DNA of 64,000 bases from Gnetum montanum (taxonomy: Eukaryota; Streptophyta; Gnetopsida; Gnetales; Gnetaceae): the NCBI GenBank assembly GCA_015680685.1, contig MNCI01026665.1:67466-131465 (forward strand), given 5' to 3'. The translations under genes and the position numbers were made by a program. Below are positions 25,231-36,473 of this stretch, piece by piece; within the stretch, counting starts at the first letter, position 1; each line of letters opens with the position of its first letter. The notes under the pieces are model-generated. The model made no database searches. It had not been told where the DNA came from and was given only the letters and a program-made list of their open reading frames with translations.

Positions 25231-26133
25231 TGATGAGCAATAGGTATCCCCTATGCCTAACTATATGAATCACAAGTGTTCACTAGTGATCTAGTCAAAC
25301 TCTATAGACTTAGTTATTCAAGTGGCCAATATTCCTAAATAGTAAATTGTGTAGTTGCAAGGGCATTGTCTTCCTAACTCACACTTGTGTGTTGTCAGTA
25401 CATATGGTTAAGTGTGGTTAAGGTGCATGATGTATATTTTTGTAATTATTTTTAAGATATTTTTATCCTAATAGTTAGATGATTAGATAAAAGTTTAACA
25501 ATTAATTTCCTACTAATTAGCTAATCTAGTAACTAACTATCCTAACATGGAGTAACTATTCTCACTTACCATACACATCTTGAACTAGTGTTAACACTAC
25601 TAGGTTACCAAGTGGCTATTACTAAGTCTACCAAATACCCACTACTGGGATTACCAAGTGTTAACATGTTATGCTCAAAGTGGTTATATTCACATGTTTA
25701 TCATTAATAACATTAATATTATTAATTACTTAATTACTAGCAATAATGGAAAATGCAAGTAAAGTGCATAAACATAAACTTAAGCTAGTCTAACTGTTGC
25801 AAAGGATATAGGAAATTTCGATTTTATTGCCATCATGCTAATGTGTTCACGTATAAGGGCATTCAAATAAAACTCTGTACAATCACTTAGATCCACACTA
25901 TGAACACTTAAAAGAAAAATATTCTAACTCTAGAGAAAAGAAATTGTAAGAGTTTAACTAAGGTTATGACTAAAACATGTCATAAATGCAAGGGATGCAT
26001 GCATTTATATAGAAAATGACCGTGTTAGCACCGACTTATCTACATCAACACATCCTAGTGTTGATAAGGATATTTCGATGGGGCTACATCAACAGGGATA
26101 CATTGATACAATGTGTCTTATTGATGTCTCATT
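25231..26133 (-). repeat. 5' LTR of element B
   Basis: It starts TGATGAG at 25231 beside the primer site. It carries the shared 'cctaactatatgaatca' block and a TATA-like 'gcatttatatag' near 26001. The right end reads 'gatgtctcat' and then departs from the expected TCATCA, where another LTR fragment begins. About 900 bp. Confidence 0.75.
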
Positions 26134-26561
26134 TCTAATAGACATTGAAATATTAAAGGACTTATGAAATGTAAATGATTGAATAAAAATCAACATTGTA
26201 GGAAATTAAAATTATGCTAAGTAAAATGTTGCCATGATGAACAATCTTGATCTTTATTACCATTCATGAATTATGTCCAAGAATAATCCAATCAAATAAA
26301 GATTTTGTACAACTTTAATTCACCACATTGTGGGCATTCACTCTAACTCTAACTTTACAAAAACAAACTATAAGAATTTCACTAAGGATTAGTAAAAATT
26401 TGTTGTTTTGACACAATGTTGGGTTGGTATTTATAGGCATGACCATGGCCCACTACATCACATCTACAATGATGTATGTAGACCTATGATATCTAGCTAT
26501 AATATCATAGTTAGATATTGTAGTTAGGATATCGTAGTCTACATAGTAAAAGGTTTTATCA
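26134..26561 (-). repeat. LTR fragment related to the F LTR
   Basis: It is the inverted counterpart of 46620-46990: 'ccatgaattatgtccaagaa'-type sequence, 'ggtatttataggcatgacca' and a run of 'gatatc/tatcatag' half-palindromes. It ends TTTATCA at 26561. The U5 part is missing. Confidence 0.6.
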
Positions 26562-26569
26562 ATTAGCAA

Positions 26570-27420
26570 CAATGCTTGCCTCAACACTCCATAGTACTGC
26601 AAGGACTAGGATCCCACGGATTCTGCACATTGGTCTTTTGGTTTACCTCATTAAATACTTCCAAAGGTTTCAACATTCATGGTTGAATTTCCCTCTTACT
26701 CTTCCAATTTTCTTGTTATGAATGGTTCTAAGAGTAACTCTACATCTTAGGTGGTTAGGGCTTATGGCTTAACACACTCCCCTTGCTCACTAATAATGGC
26801 CTCGCCAACAAACTCTCCTCCCCCTTATGCTTTAGTACGATAACAAAATGAGTTGCTAATACACTCCACATGAAACAATAACTTCGAGGTGAAAGTTCAG
26901 ATTACTTTAGGTGCTTACATTTGGTTGCATATTCCACACTCACAATCCTCACACATGGGAAAACATCTTGTGCATTCCTCCTCCCCCCACCGCCTTATCA
27001 ACCTAGCATGGTTTGCTACCAATGCCTCCTCTTCTAAGGTTTGCACTATTAGGAAATTGGATTAGGGTCTTGCACTTTTTATGAAGTCATTAGATGCTCG
27101 GTTCCATAGGTCAAAGCAAGTAGGTAAATAGGAAGGGATTCTTATGTCTCAAGCTATTATTTCAACTCTATTATTTAAAGTTGATTGTCCAAGGAAATGG
27201 CTTTCTAGGTCTATTTTACATGACAACCGCATGTAATCTTTATGGTGGGGGTTGCACACTTCAATTTTAGGTTTGAATTGCTCAACTTCTTCATTCATCT
27301 TGACATTGGAAGCACACCCAATTTCTACATTGATTCTATGGAGGGTGATAGTAAATGCATCGAGCCTCCTTCCTATCGATGTGACCTCTATAGCTTGAAT
27401 GTGACAGCAACAACACAACT
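26570..27420 (-). pseudogene. Unrecognised decayed ORF with a Cys-rich patch
   Basis: A single minus-strand frame is readable from 27418 to about 26600 with only occasional stops. It includes GRRLDAFTITLHRINVEIG, PSYLPTCFDLWNRASNDFI and RLIRRWGEEECTRCFPM, followed by CEDCECGICNQM. The patch C-x2-C-x3-C-x2-C-x-C-x2-C (near 26960-27000) could be metal-binding. I do not recognise the family, and no gag, pol or transposase motif was found. It lies between two LTR fragments and may belong to a transposable element or be a captured gene piece. Stops appear where Gln, Arg or Trp codons would fit. Confidence 0.4.
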
Positions 27421-27424
27421 TTCT

Positions 27425-27824
27425 CCTTTGTCTCCATTGCCATGTGGTAGTCCTAGAAGGCTACTAAATACCTAGCATTTGATGGGATACTTATTATCTT
27501 TAACTTCTCTTATGCTACGTATTTGTTTACCATTGGTTTTGGTTATTTTAATGGTTTTGGTTTATTTAAATCCTTACTATTTAGGGTAGAATGTTTTAGG
27601 CAAATTGCAATGCTTTAATTGAATGTAAGGTCTATTGATATGTCTTTTAATCTTTTCAGTATCTTATAGCTAGTTATTTTATGCACTTGCGAGAGTGAAT
27701 TTGTTTGTTTTGGAGATGTTGGGTTGGTTTTACTTCGTGAGGGGTGCTTTTTATTATGTCCTTTATAACCCCTCTTGGGACTATTTGATAGTAATGCAAG
27801 TAACTTGTTCTCCCCTTAAAAAAA
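27425..27824. other. No recognisable feature
   Basis: AT-rich, with no frame, repeat or motif I can assign. Confidence 0.4.
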
Positions 27825-28465
27825 ATGTGAATAATATAAAATCACAGAGTGATGGGTTTTTGCTCCATCAACCCAACATTACATTCTTGAATTTATACAT
27901 TAATTGCTAGGCAATGAAGCTAATTCACTATTGGGCATACCAAGTAAACTAATCACTAGGCAATCAAGTTAATCATATTTAGTGCACAAGGTCTTTGTGT
28001 ATTCATTTCACTTTGCCATATGCAATGGAAAATTTAAATGAAAACATTCTTAAAAATTACTCCATTAAATTGTAATAAAAGTAAAATGCAAATCTAATCT
28101 AAGTCAAACTATTGAACTGTTAAGGAATTAATTTTGATCTTTATTGCTAAACATGATTATATATCAACATAATCACATAATAAAGACATTAGACAACTGC
28201 CTCAGATACACACTATGGGCACTTACTAATTGCTAAAATTTTCCTACTTTGGACAAATTTATGAATTTTATATATGCCAATGCTTATACATATTTAAGCT
28301 CTAGTGAATATTTATTCCTATGTGCAAATGTGTTTAATATATGCATAACCTAGCATAACCAGCTAATATCAAATTTTTACACTTTGTTAATAAACAATGA
28401 AAAATTCATTTTATTTTTTATTTTAGTTTTATTTAATGAAAGTATTTTACAAATATGTGTTATTA
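27825..28465 (-). repeat. 3' LTR-like sequence of element H
   Basis: The left part matches 30375-30830 ('aaatcacagagtgatg', 'caatgaagctaattcacta', 'cactatgggcactt'). The right end, 'attacactcatccttaa', resembles the polypurine-tract side seen at 5155-5195. It carries a TATA-like 'gaattttatatatgcc' near 28265. Ends are approximate. Confidence 0.5.
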
Positions 28466-28969
28466 CACTCATCCTTAAAATAGACTAGAGTTTTAAATGT
28501 AAATTAGTTCTAATATTATAAAAGTGGAATTTGAATTTTTCATGACTTATTTTCATGTTTGGGAAACAAATTCATAAATAACCCCTTTCTTTTTATTTTA
28601 ATGGCTTAACAATTGCAACTTTAGAATACATAATAATGTCATTAGCATAATGATAGAAAAATAAGTTATTTTATCAATTTGAATTCATCCTACTAATGAA
28701 GGTTCATGCATTCATCATTGTAATCATCATCCTAGCCTTGTTATAATGAAAACATAGTGATTAAAAAAATGTTCATTATAATGATAGAAAAATATGGGGT
28801 AAGTGAATCTCTTCATTCAAGATCATGACTAGATAAAAAAGTGCAACATATTTCCTATTCAACTTGAAGCTAAATTTATCATAATTCTATGATAAAATGA
28901 TTCATGTAATAAATTTGTAAGAGAAGCCATTTTATTTAAGTACATACTTTAATGTATCATTTCAAGATA

Positions 28970-29973
28970 TATTAAGCTTTAACTTCTATAAATTTTTCTC
29001 AGTCCTTTGCAAGGCATAAGCATCATGAAAGGCTTGTAGCTAATTTTTCATATTTGCATTATAACCTCCCTTGAACTATGACATGTTGCTCATATCTAAT
29101 ATTTTAATGCAACTCTTCTTTTATTATGTGAATGAAATATTTCATAGCCTTTTTTATTTGAATCATACTTCTCATTGCTAGTAAGGGTTCATCCTTCTTG
29201 TTAAGCATGGTAATTTTAGTATCTAAATCATGTCCATCTCTTTTAAGATTAGGCTATAGTTTTCTCAGCTCCCTTCTATCTACTTTTTATGGTGGATTTT
29301 TATTCACCATTTTGCATTCTTCTTCAAAGTTATCAAACAAATAGGAATCATTGGACGTGTCATGCTAACTTTACCCCCTCCTAGGATCTCTGTGTTCATA
29401 GGTTCTTCCTCTATTGGATTTTCATGTTTGATGGATTTACCCTAAATGAAGAGCATGTGATAACATTATGTAACTCATCTTCTATACGGCTACGTAAGAT
29501 GTTGAAGGGATCCCTTGGCATAGATCTATCACAATGGGACCCCACCACCACCTAGCTCCCCCCTTCTCTATGTGACCTATTCATTCCATCATATGGCAAG
29601 ATGTGCTTGCCCTTTTTATAAATATGTTATAGATGCAATCTCTTGCCTACACTTCATTATGTAGGATCAAGTAAGGCTTAACAATTTTCTTATCCAAATA
29701 GTAGCCTTCTACTCTATGATCCATCCCAATCCTCATTAGTGATACTTGAAGCAAGGAAAGAGTTGACCTACTTGGATGCATACAATATTATCATATGCAT
29801 TTCTCTATCAAGAGCTACTTATCTTAATGAAAAAGGAATACGTGATCAAAGTAAAATGAATCATCAACAACAAATGCAATTTGAACTTATTGTGGTGCTT
29901 ACCAATATGCTCATTATGTTCATTCCATGTTCCTAACTGAAGATATGATCTTTAACCTATGAGAGGTAATCAT
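28970..29973 (-). pseudogene. gag remnant of element H
   Basis: 28990-29220 aligns with gag of C (2745-2960): 'aagcatcatgaaaggcttg' against 'aagcatcatggaaggcttg'. A minus-strand ATG at 29973-29971 begins MITSHRLK, resembling the other gag starts. Heavily decayed. No pol is present, so H has lost it or never had it. The stretch 28466-28970 is AT-rich and repeated at 34105-34560. Confidence 0.5.
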
Positions 29974-30115
29974 ATTTAAAAATTGTATACTTGTATACTT
30001 TGTATCAATATAAGAATAATACAAGAAGGATAAATCATTATTAACTATTATAATGATAATCTATAATTAGAATTATTACTAAACATCTAACATCTTCCTT
30101 AACTACAATGCTAGA

Positions 30116-31000
30116 TGATGTATGGTAAGTATGTCCCATGCCTAACTACATGAATCTATAGGTGTACGCAATAGATGTTGTTGTAATTTGTGAAAGGGAT
30201 AGGTTAAACATTTATGAGTAGTGTAGATCAATCATGGGTCATCGTCTTCCTAGTGAAATTTGTAGTGAGCTCATGATGTATGGTTAAACATGACTAAGGC
30301 ATATGATTGTTGATGTTGTACAATCTATTTTGCTAAAAATAGAAATATTTCTAAACTCTAGGTAATTATTAGTACAAGTAATGTAAAATCATAGAGTGAT
30401 GAGTGTTCACTCCATCAACCCACTATCATAGTCTCAGATTTACACATTAACAATTAGGTAATCAAGCTAATTTACTACCAAATGTATTAGGTCAACTAGT
30501 CACGAAGTAGACAAATTAACTATGGTTAATGCTCAAGATCTTAGCATACTCATTTTTCTTTACTAGATGTGATGGAAAATATAAATGAAAACACTATAGA
30601 ATATTACTCTATTAAATTACAATAAAATTAAAATGCATAAAATGTAAATATCATCTAAGTCAAAGTGTCACAATGTGAATGAATTGGTCTTAGTCTTTAT
30701 TACCAAACATGATTATATACAAGCATAACCACTTAAATAAAGATTCTAGGCAATTGACTTAAACCCTCACTATGGGCACTTCCTAACGACTACAATTTGA
30801 GAAATAAAGCTAATTGAACAAGTTGTGTTGCCATTGTTATTGCCATTATTTACCATCATTATTGTCATCTTTGTTTTGGTCACTAATTTGGACTAAAGGC
30901 TAATAATTCCCACTACTATAGATTGCATATGTGGAGGCAAATTTTTGAATTTTGTATATGCAAATGATCACATCTCAAAATTTGTACTTAGATAATCCAA
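30116..31000 (-). repeat. 5' LTR of element H
   Basis: It starts TGATGTATGGTAAG at 30116, with the family block 'ccatgcctaactacatgaat'. The preceding 'ccttaactacaatgctaga' is a badly decayed tRNA-Asp-type primer site. Similarity to 27825-28290 supports an LTR pair. The right end is not clear; 31001-31500 is AT-rich with nothing I can name. Confidence 0.55.
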
Positions 31001-31506
31001 GTTAAATTACATAAATCTTACAACATGGACATCTAACATTATAATGCTTATAACCAAAAGAAAATAATCACCATAAGCATTATAAACCTTAACTAAAAAG
31101 CATGGTAAAAAAATATTACACATTGGAGTATTTTAGGTAGCAATTCCATTATTCATAAACTATAACCAAATCTCATGAACAAACATGTTTATAGTCTCAA
31201 AAGAGAGCTAATAATATCTAACATTACACAAACTTAAATACATCATGATCATTGTGACGACATATCAAAATCTAAAAAAACATAAAGAAAAGCTCTAAAG
31301 CTCCAACTCCATCACCATCAAGCTTCTAGCTTCTACCACCTTAATGAACATCCACATATGTGACAAGGGTTAGAAACCTTCTAATAGAACTAACCACCTT
31401 GGTGCACCTGGAATAAGCTAACAGATATGCATAGGTTGCACAAGAAGCCATCTCAAGATCCATGAGATTAGATACCAAAAAGCCACATCAAAACCATGAT
31501 ATCCAT

Positions 31507-32112
31507 TGATGAGACGCGACATGCACAGTGCCGCGATATCGTGTACGCAATATCGCAGTCCGCCGCCATATCTATAAATAAGAGGCGGCACTCCCCTTAT
31601 TTCCCAATCCTGGCTAGAAGTAGCGAAGCTCTGGCAGATNNNNNNNNNNNNNNNNNNNNNNNNNNNNNNNNNNNNNNNNNNNNNNNNNNNNNNNNNNNNN
31701 NNNNNNNNNNNNNNNNNNNNNNNNNNNNNNNNNNNNNNNNNNNNNNNNNNNNNNNNNNNNNNNNNNNNNNNNNNNNNNNNNNNNNNNNNNNNNNNNNNNN
31801 NNNNNNNNNNNNNNNNNNNNNNNNNNNNNNNNNNNNNNNNNNNNNNNNNNNNNNNNNNNNNNNNNNNNNNNNNNNNNNNNNNNNNNNNNNNNNNNNNNNN
31901 NNNNNNNNNNNNNNNNNNNNNNNNNNNNNNNNNNNNNNNNNNNNNNNNNNNNNNNNNNNNNNNNNNNNNNNNNNNNNNNNNNNNNNNNNNNNNNNNNNNN
32001 NNNNNNNNNNNNNNNNNNNNNNNNNNNNNNNNNNNNNNNNNNNNNNNNNNCGGATCGTGCGTGCACGCTCATATTCGTATGGTTGAGTGTAGGGGTACCT
32101 CGCCACTCATCA
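31507..32112 (+). repeat. Young LTR with perfect target-site duplication (solo LTR, or element hidden by the gap)
   Basis: It begins TGATGAGACGCGACATG at 31507 and ends CTCGCCACTCATCA at 32112. The 5-bp duplication TCCAT flanks it exactly (31502-31506 and 32113-32117). It is full of CpG, unlike the old LTRs, and has a TATA box (TATAAATA, 31573-31580). Its last 62 bases match the inverted LTR at 63826-63887 at 58 positions. The gap inside (31640-32050) has uncertain true length, so a complete element cannot be excluded. Confidence 0.85.
31640..32050. other. Assembly gap (411 N)
   Basis: A run of N inside the young LTR, probably unresolved because the element is repeated elsewhere. Open frames across it are artefacts. 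Confidence 0.99.
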
Positions 32113-32117
32113 TCCAT

Positions 32118-33900
32118 AAAATGTCAAGAGATAGGCAAACCAAGAATGTACTAGAATCGATCATTTCCAAGGACTCTTGATTTGTAAAGGTCTCACCTAT
32201 CTTGGATACTGTTAGTGACTCTCCTCAAGGACTAGTTGACCAACCTCACCTCTCTTAGATGAACTAGACCTGGAAAAAAACTCATATGGATTATCCACCT
32301 TTTAGTTTTGCATCATGAAAACTAGCCACATGACATTTACAAGCAATGTGAGTAGACATTGTTAGCTAGACAATTCCCCCAAAATGCTTGTAAAATGTCA
32401 CAACCTAAGTGCAATTGTAGGTGATATGGAATAGGCAAGGATGCCAACCTTACCCTCCATAATGCCTTACCCTCCATAATGATGTGAGTCAAGTTCTAGA
32501 GGCCAACCTAGAATCCCCACAATGCTTACCCTTCGATCCTATTGAAATCCATCATCAAGAGGTCAAAAAGAGACATTGAATATCAAATATGCTTCATTGA
32601 TCATGAGTGCAACATGAGACAAACAAGATAAATAACCTCCACAAAATGACCACAAAAATGGAATGATTTACCTAATTCCTGGTGTTTTGAGGGTGTTTCA
32701 AGGAGTTTATGATGTTCCAATGTCAAAGGGAACCTGTTTGAGCATGAAACAAATCTATAGGCTTCAATTTGGATGGGATTTTTATCATGTGTGGTAGGTG
32801 AGACATCTTGGATTCTAGTGAGATTTCTTAGCAAGTTGGGAGCTGTCTTGACATAAGCTTGGATGTCTTAGGTGAGATGTCTCAAGGTTGGAAAGATATC
32901 TTAATTGGAATGGAGATGTCTTAGCCTATGCATCTTAAAACAGGGGGAGGCATCTCATGTGCAATGCAAATGTCTTTTCCATGGTTGAGGCACCCTTTTA
33001 GAAATCTTAGCATGCGGGAGGGATGTCTAGCAAAGGTCTAGGATTTCTTGTTCAAGCAGAAAAAACACTACTAAATAGCTAGAAAACTATCGAAATGAAG
33101 AAAACGAGCTTGAAATCCATAGGAAGAAGAATGAACATCTCATGAATCAAAGTAGAGCAAGAGCAGTTCAAAGATCAAAACAAAATTTGAGTTGACAAAA
33201 TACTAAGATAACCAAACTCGTGACAACAAGATATTGAATGGAACCATGAAATCATTCAAAGACACAAAGCCTAGGCCAGTTACTCTACCTCAACAAACCA
33301 AATTGCAATGAAGATTGGGCTGCAACACACAAGCTAAATGCTAAGAGATCATATCAATAGAAGAAAGGATGAAATCACCAATGAGTAAGAGCAATTAATG
33401 CAAGAGAGAGATGGTAACTCACAATTAAATATAAGATTACAATGTCTTAACCAATACAACAACAATGGCTTACAAGAATTATCTATAAAATGACATTCAC
33501 AATAAATAGAAAAGTTCAATAAGAGTTTGTTAAGTAATAGAAAATCTCTAGTTCACATAGGAAAAGAAACAAAAGTAAGTATTGTGCAAGTTTATTAAAA
33601 ATATGTTATTTTTCCAAAACTCCATGTTTTGGTTCATAGCATGTGCCACCTTCCATCAACTTGTTCTTAGCAAGAAACACCAAGAAATTAGTAGCATCTA
33701 AATCCAAAAGCTCAATAAAACAATATTAACAAAGATATTGATAGATACCCAAACAAGAATTTAAAAAGGAATATTTCAAAATGGAAAAATCATAAAAATA
33801 TAAGGAAGCACATTTAGTAATGTTTTCAAGGTGGTGAGGTCAAATCCTCCACAAGACTTAAATTAACAAAGATTAACAAAAGATAAAGATAAAACAAGGG
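32118..33900. other. AT-rich sequence without genes; degenerate 'gatgtct' repeats
   Basis: No coding frame is supported. Between about 32800 and 33030 the words 'gagatgtct', 'gacatctt', 'ggatgtctta' and 'ggcatctca' recur many times at irregular 20-50 base spacing, suggesting an old degenerate minisatellite or a cluster of inverted half-sites. The rest shows nothing. Confidence 0.4.
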
Positions 33901-34560
33901 GTGAAAGTATAGGTTATTACACAAATGCACATACATATATAAGCCTTAGCCAATATATATTCTTATTTGCAAATGTGCATAATGTATACACAACCTATTT
34001 ACATGAATTTTGCACTTTGTTAATAAAGAATGAAAAAGTGACTTTATTTTTTATTTTAGTGTCATTGAATGAAAAGTATTTTACAAATATGTACTATTAC
34101 ATTGATCTTTAAAAATAACTACACTTTGTTCTCTAAATTAGCTCTAATATTATAAAAGTGGAGTTTGGATTTTTCTTGATTTATTTTCATGCTTGTGAAG
34201 GAAAGTCATAAAGAGCCCTTATTTTTGTTTTTATGATTCGTAAACTACAAGTTTAGAATACATAATAATGTCATTAGCATAATGATGTAAAAACAAATTA
34301 TTTCATCAATTTGAATTCATTTAGTAATAAAGGTTCATGCATTTATCATCATCACCATAACCATCACCCTTGCCTTATGCTAACAAAAACAAATTGGCTA
34401 AAAGAAGGTTCATTACAATGATGAAGAACTATGGTGTAAATGAATCTCTTCATTAATGACCATGACTAGATAAAATTGCAGTTGAAGCTAAATTTTGTAT
34501 AATTCTATGATAAAATGATTTAGGTAATAACTTTATAAGAGAAGCCATAGATTCAAGTAC
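33900..34560 (-). repeat. Second copy of the H-type LTR/internal fragment
   Basis: Similar along its length to 28280-28960: 'actttgttaataaagaatga', 'cataataatgtcattagcat' and 'aaaggttcatgcatttatca'. It has the same orientation as the first copy, and no gag follows it. Confidence 0.6.
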
Positions 34561-35344
34561 AAACTTTAATGCACCATTTGCACAAATTGGAAGGTTTTGC
34601 ATTATGAGAATTAAGAGGCTTAGGAGTTGATCAAATTTAATGAAATGGATAATCTCATTACTCAAAATTACCTTGTTATAAATACATGTAGTTTTAAGAA
34701 ATCCATATTAGAAGGAAATGAAAGGCTATGATGCACACTTGGGAGGTAGAAACCTCAATCATGCATATGAAAACCACAAACATAGGCCACATGAAACACT
34801 TTTCGTATCCTAGGTTTACAATTGACTCATAAAATGCTACTAGGTGACTTATTAGTTCCATAGAAATATTATCAAAACTATGATCTTTTATGGTGTAAAA
34901 TGTTGACTTAGCAAAAAGCATTAGTTTGAATGCATGTATGTAGTAGAGATGCAAATGCTTAAGTGAATGTTGGATTTCACTATGAAAGAAAGATTGCGGC
35001 AACAACTCTCTTATTAGAGAAAGCTTAGGAGTATCACCTATAGATGAGATGTTTTAAGAAAGTTAGTGTTGTAGATGATTTGACCATGAATGCGCTTTGT
35101 TATAAAAGCTTGCCTTATTACAGTTGAGAGAAAACAACAAAGAGATAATCATAAGCATAAATAAAGATATCCAAGATTTGAGTATTAGTAATTATTTGGC
35201 TTGTTATATTACATTACAATATTGCCACATTTAGAAGTGCAAACAAGTATCAAACCCACAAGGATTTTTTTTGAAGAATTAAGTATCTTGATATTATACT
35301 AGGCACCTTAAGTTAGCTATTGCAGATGTAAATATTAAGAAAAA
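34561..35344. other. No recognisable feature
   Basis: AT-rich. A 103-codon minus-strand open frame (35005-34694) has no recognisable domain or compositional support. Confidence 0.4.
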
Positions 35345-35498
35345 TATTTATGTAGCTCAGCCACGTCCACGTAGTTAGAATAAGGCTGATGATGATAGCA
35401 TGATAGCGCAAGGTAAACTGTTCAGATAGTAGGCTTCTTTTTCACCACCAATAGGAGACGAGTCTGCGCCAAAGTCGAGCAGCCCAGCCGGATACATG

Positions 35499-35580
35499 GA
35501 AATACTATCCACAAACTAATCCTTAAACCAACTTTATGTGGAAATACTATCCACAAAGTGATCCGTCTACCAACTTTTAC
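35499..35580 (+). repeat. Two-copy tandem repeat, unit about 41 bp
   Basis: 'ggaaatactatccacaaa' occurs twice (from about 35499 and 35540), each followed by 'atcc' and 'accaactttta/tac'. The second copy differs at a few bases. Confidence 0.75.
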
Positions 35581-36373
35581 CGGCGCAAGCGGTACTTGTT
35601 CTCCATGAGTAGACGGCAACTGCTCATCCTCTTGCCCGGCAAGCTTTGCCGACATGGGCATCCATATTTTTGTTCCAATTCTGCACGTTAACACAGACAC
35701 AGACACAAAGCGCTACACTCAGAAAATGCACAGCAATGCCGTTTGCTGCCATAATTCAAGGATGGCGGCGGGCTGCTCCTGTTTTTGCTTTTGCTTTTGT
35801 TTCTGGGCTGCCACCTCGTGCTTCCCTCCCTCCCTCCCTCCCTAAACAACAACTGTGCCTACCCTGGCTCTTCTGCTACATACATACATGCATGTACTCT
35901 CTCTCTCTCTCCCTTGAAACCAACCATTGCGCTTACACAGAGTCCAAACAAAAGCGAACAAACGAGGCAGACTGGCTTTCCTCTGGCGGGGTAAGGATAT
36001 ACTCAAAAGAAGACGCGATTTTCCAATGCAACACATGGGCAACCACCGAATATGGAACGGATACGAATACAGATACGGATAAGGGTTGGGATATGGATGG
36101 ATGGATGGATTGACATGGAATTGAAGTGGCACATTGCCCTTCCTTCCTTCACACTTACGCAGACGCTCACGCATTGTTCGTTCGTTCGTTCGTTCGTTCG
36201 TTGACTTAAACATTCCTCACAGCCCAGCCCAGCCCAGCCTCCTCCACCAAGTTGCCATCGCCAACGCCTATGCCTATGCTTCTATCCATTAATATATTAT
36301 ATTATAGTTTGGCACGATATTTGACCAGCCCCCTTTAAAAACCCATTATGATGTTGTCAATCCGGCTTGGACC

Positions 36374-36403
36374 GGCGCCGTGGTTGTTGACCCACGGGGC
36401 GCC
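36374..36403. other. GC-rich imperfect hairpin
   Basis: GGCGCCGTGG (36374-36383) faces CCACGGGGCGCC (36392-36403), giving a 10-bp stem with a two-base bulge and an 8-base loop. No role is assigned. Confidence 0.4.
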
Positions 36404-36463
36404 GTTATTTTATTTAATTTGGCCAACGGAAACCGTGTAAAGGCCGTGCCATCCCGTGCCATG

Positions 36464-36473
36464 GCATGCATGC
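36464..36473. promoter_or_regulatory. RY-type motif (one of three CATGCATG sites upstream of GID1)
   Basis: GCATGCATGC is seen here; the others are at 35887-35894 and 38770-38777. CATGCA is the known recognition sequence of plant B3-domain factors of the ABI3/FUS3/LEC2 group. Use at this gene is inference. Confidence 0.35.

Noticed and set aside
31496-32117. Open frames of 167-196 codons across the gap
   Set aside because: They exist only because N bases are read as open codons.
34694-35005. 103-codon minus-strand frame
   Set aside because: AT-rich chance frame without domain, homologue or repeat support.
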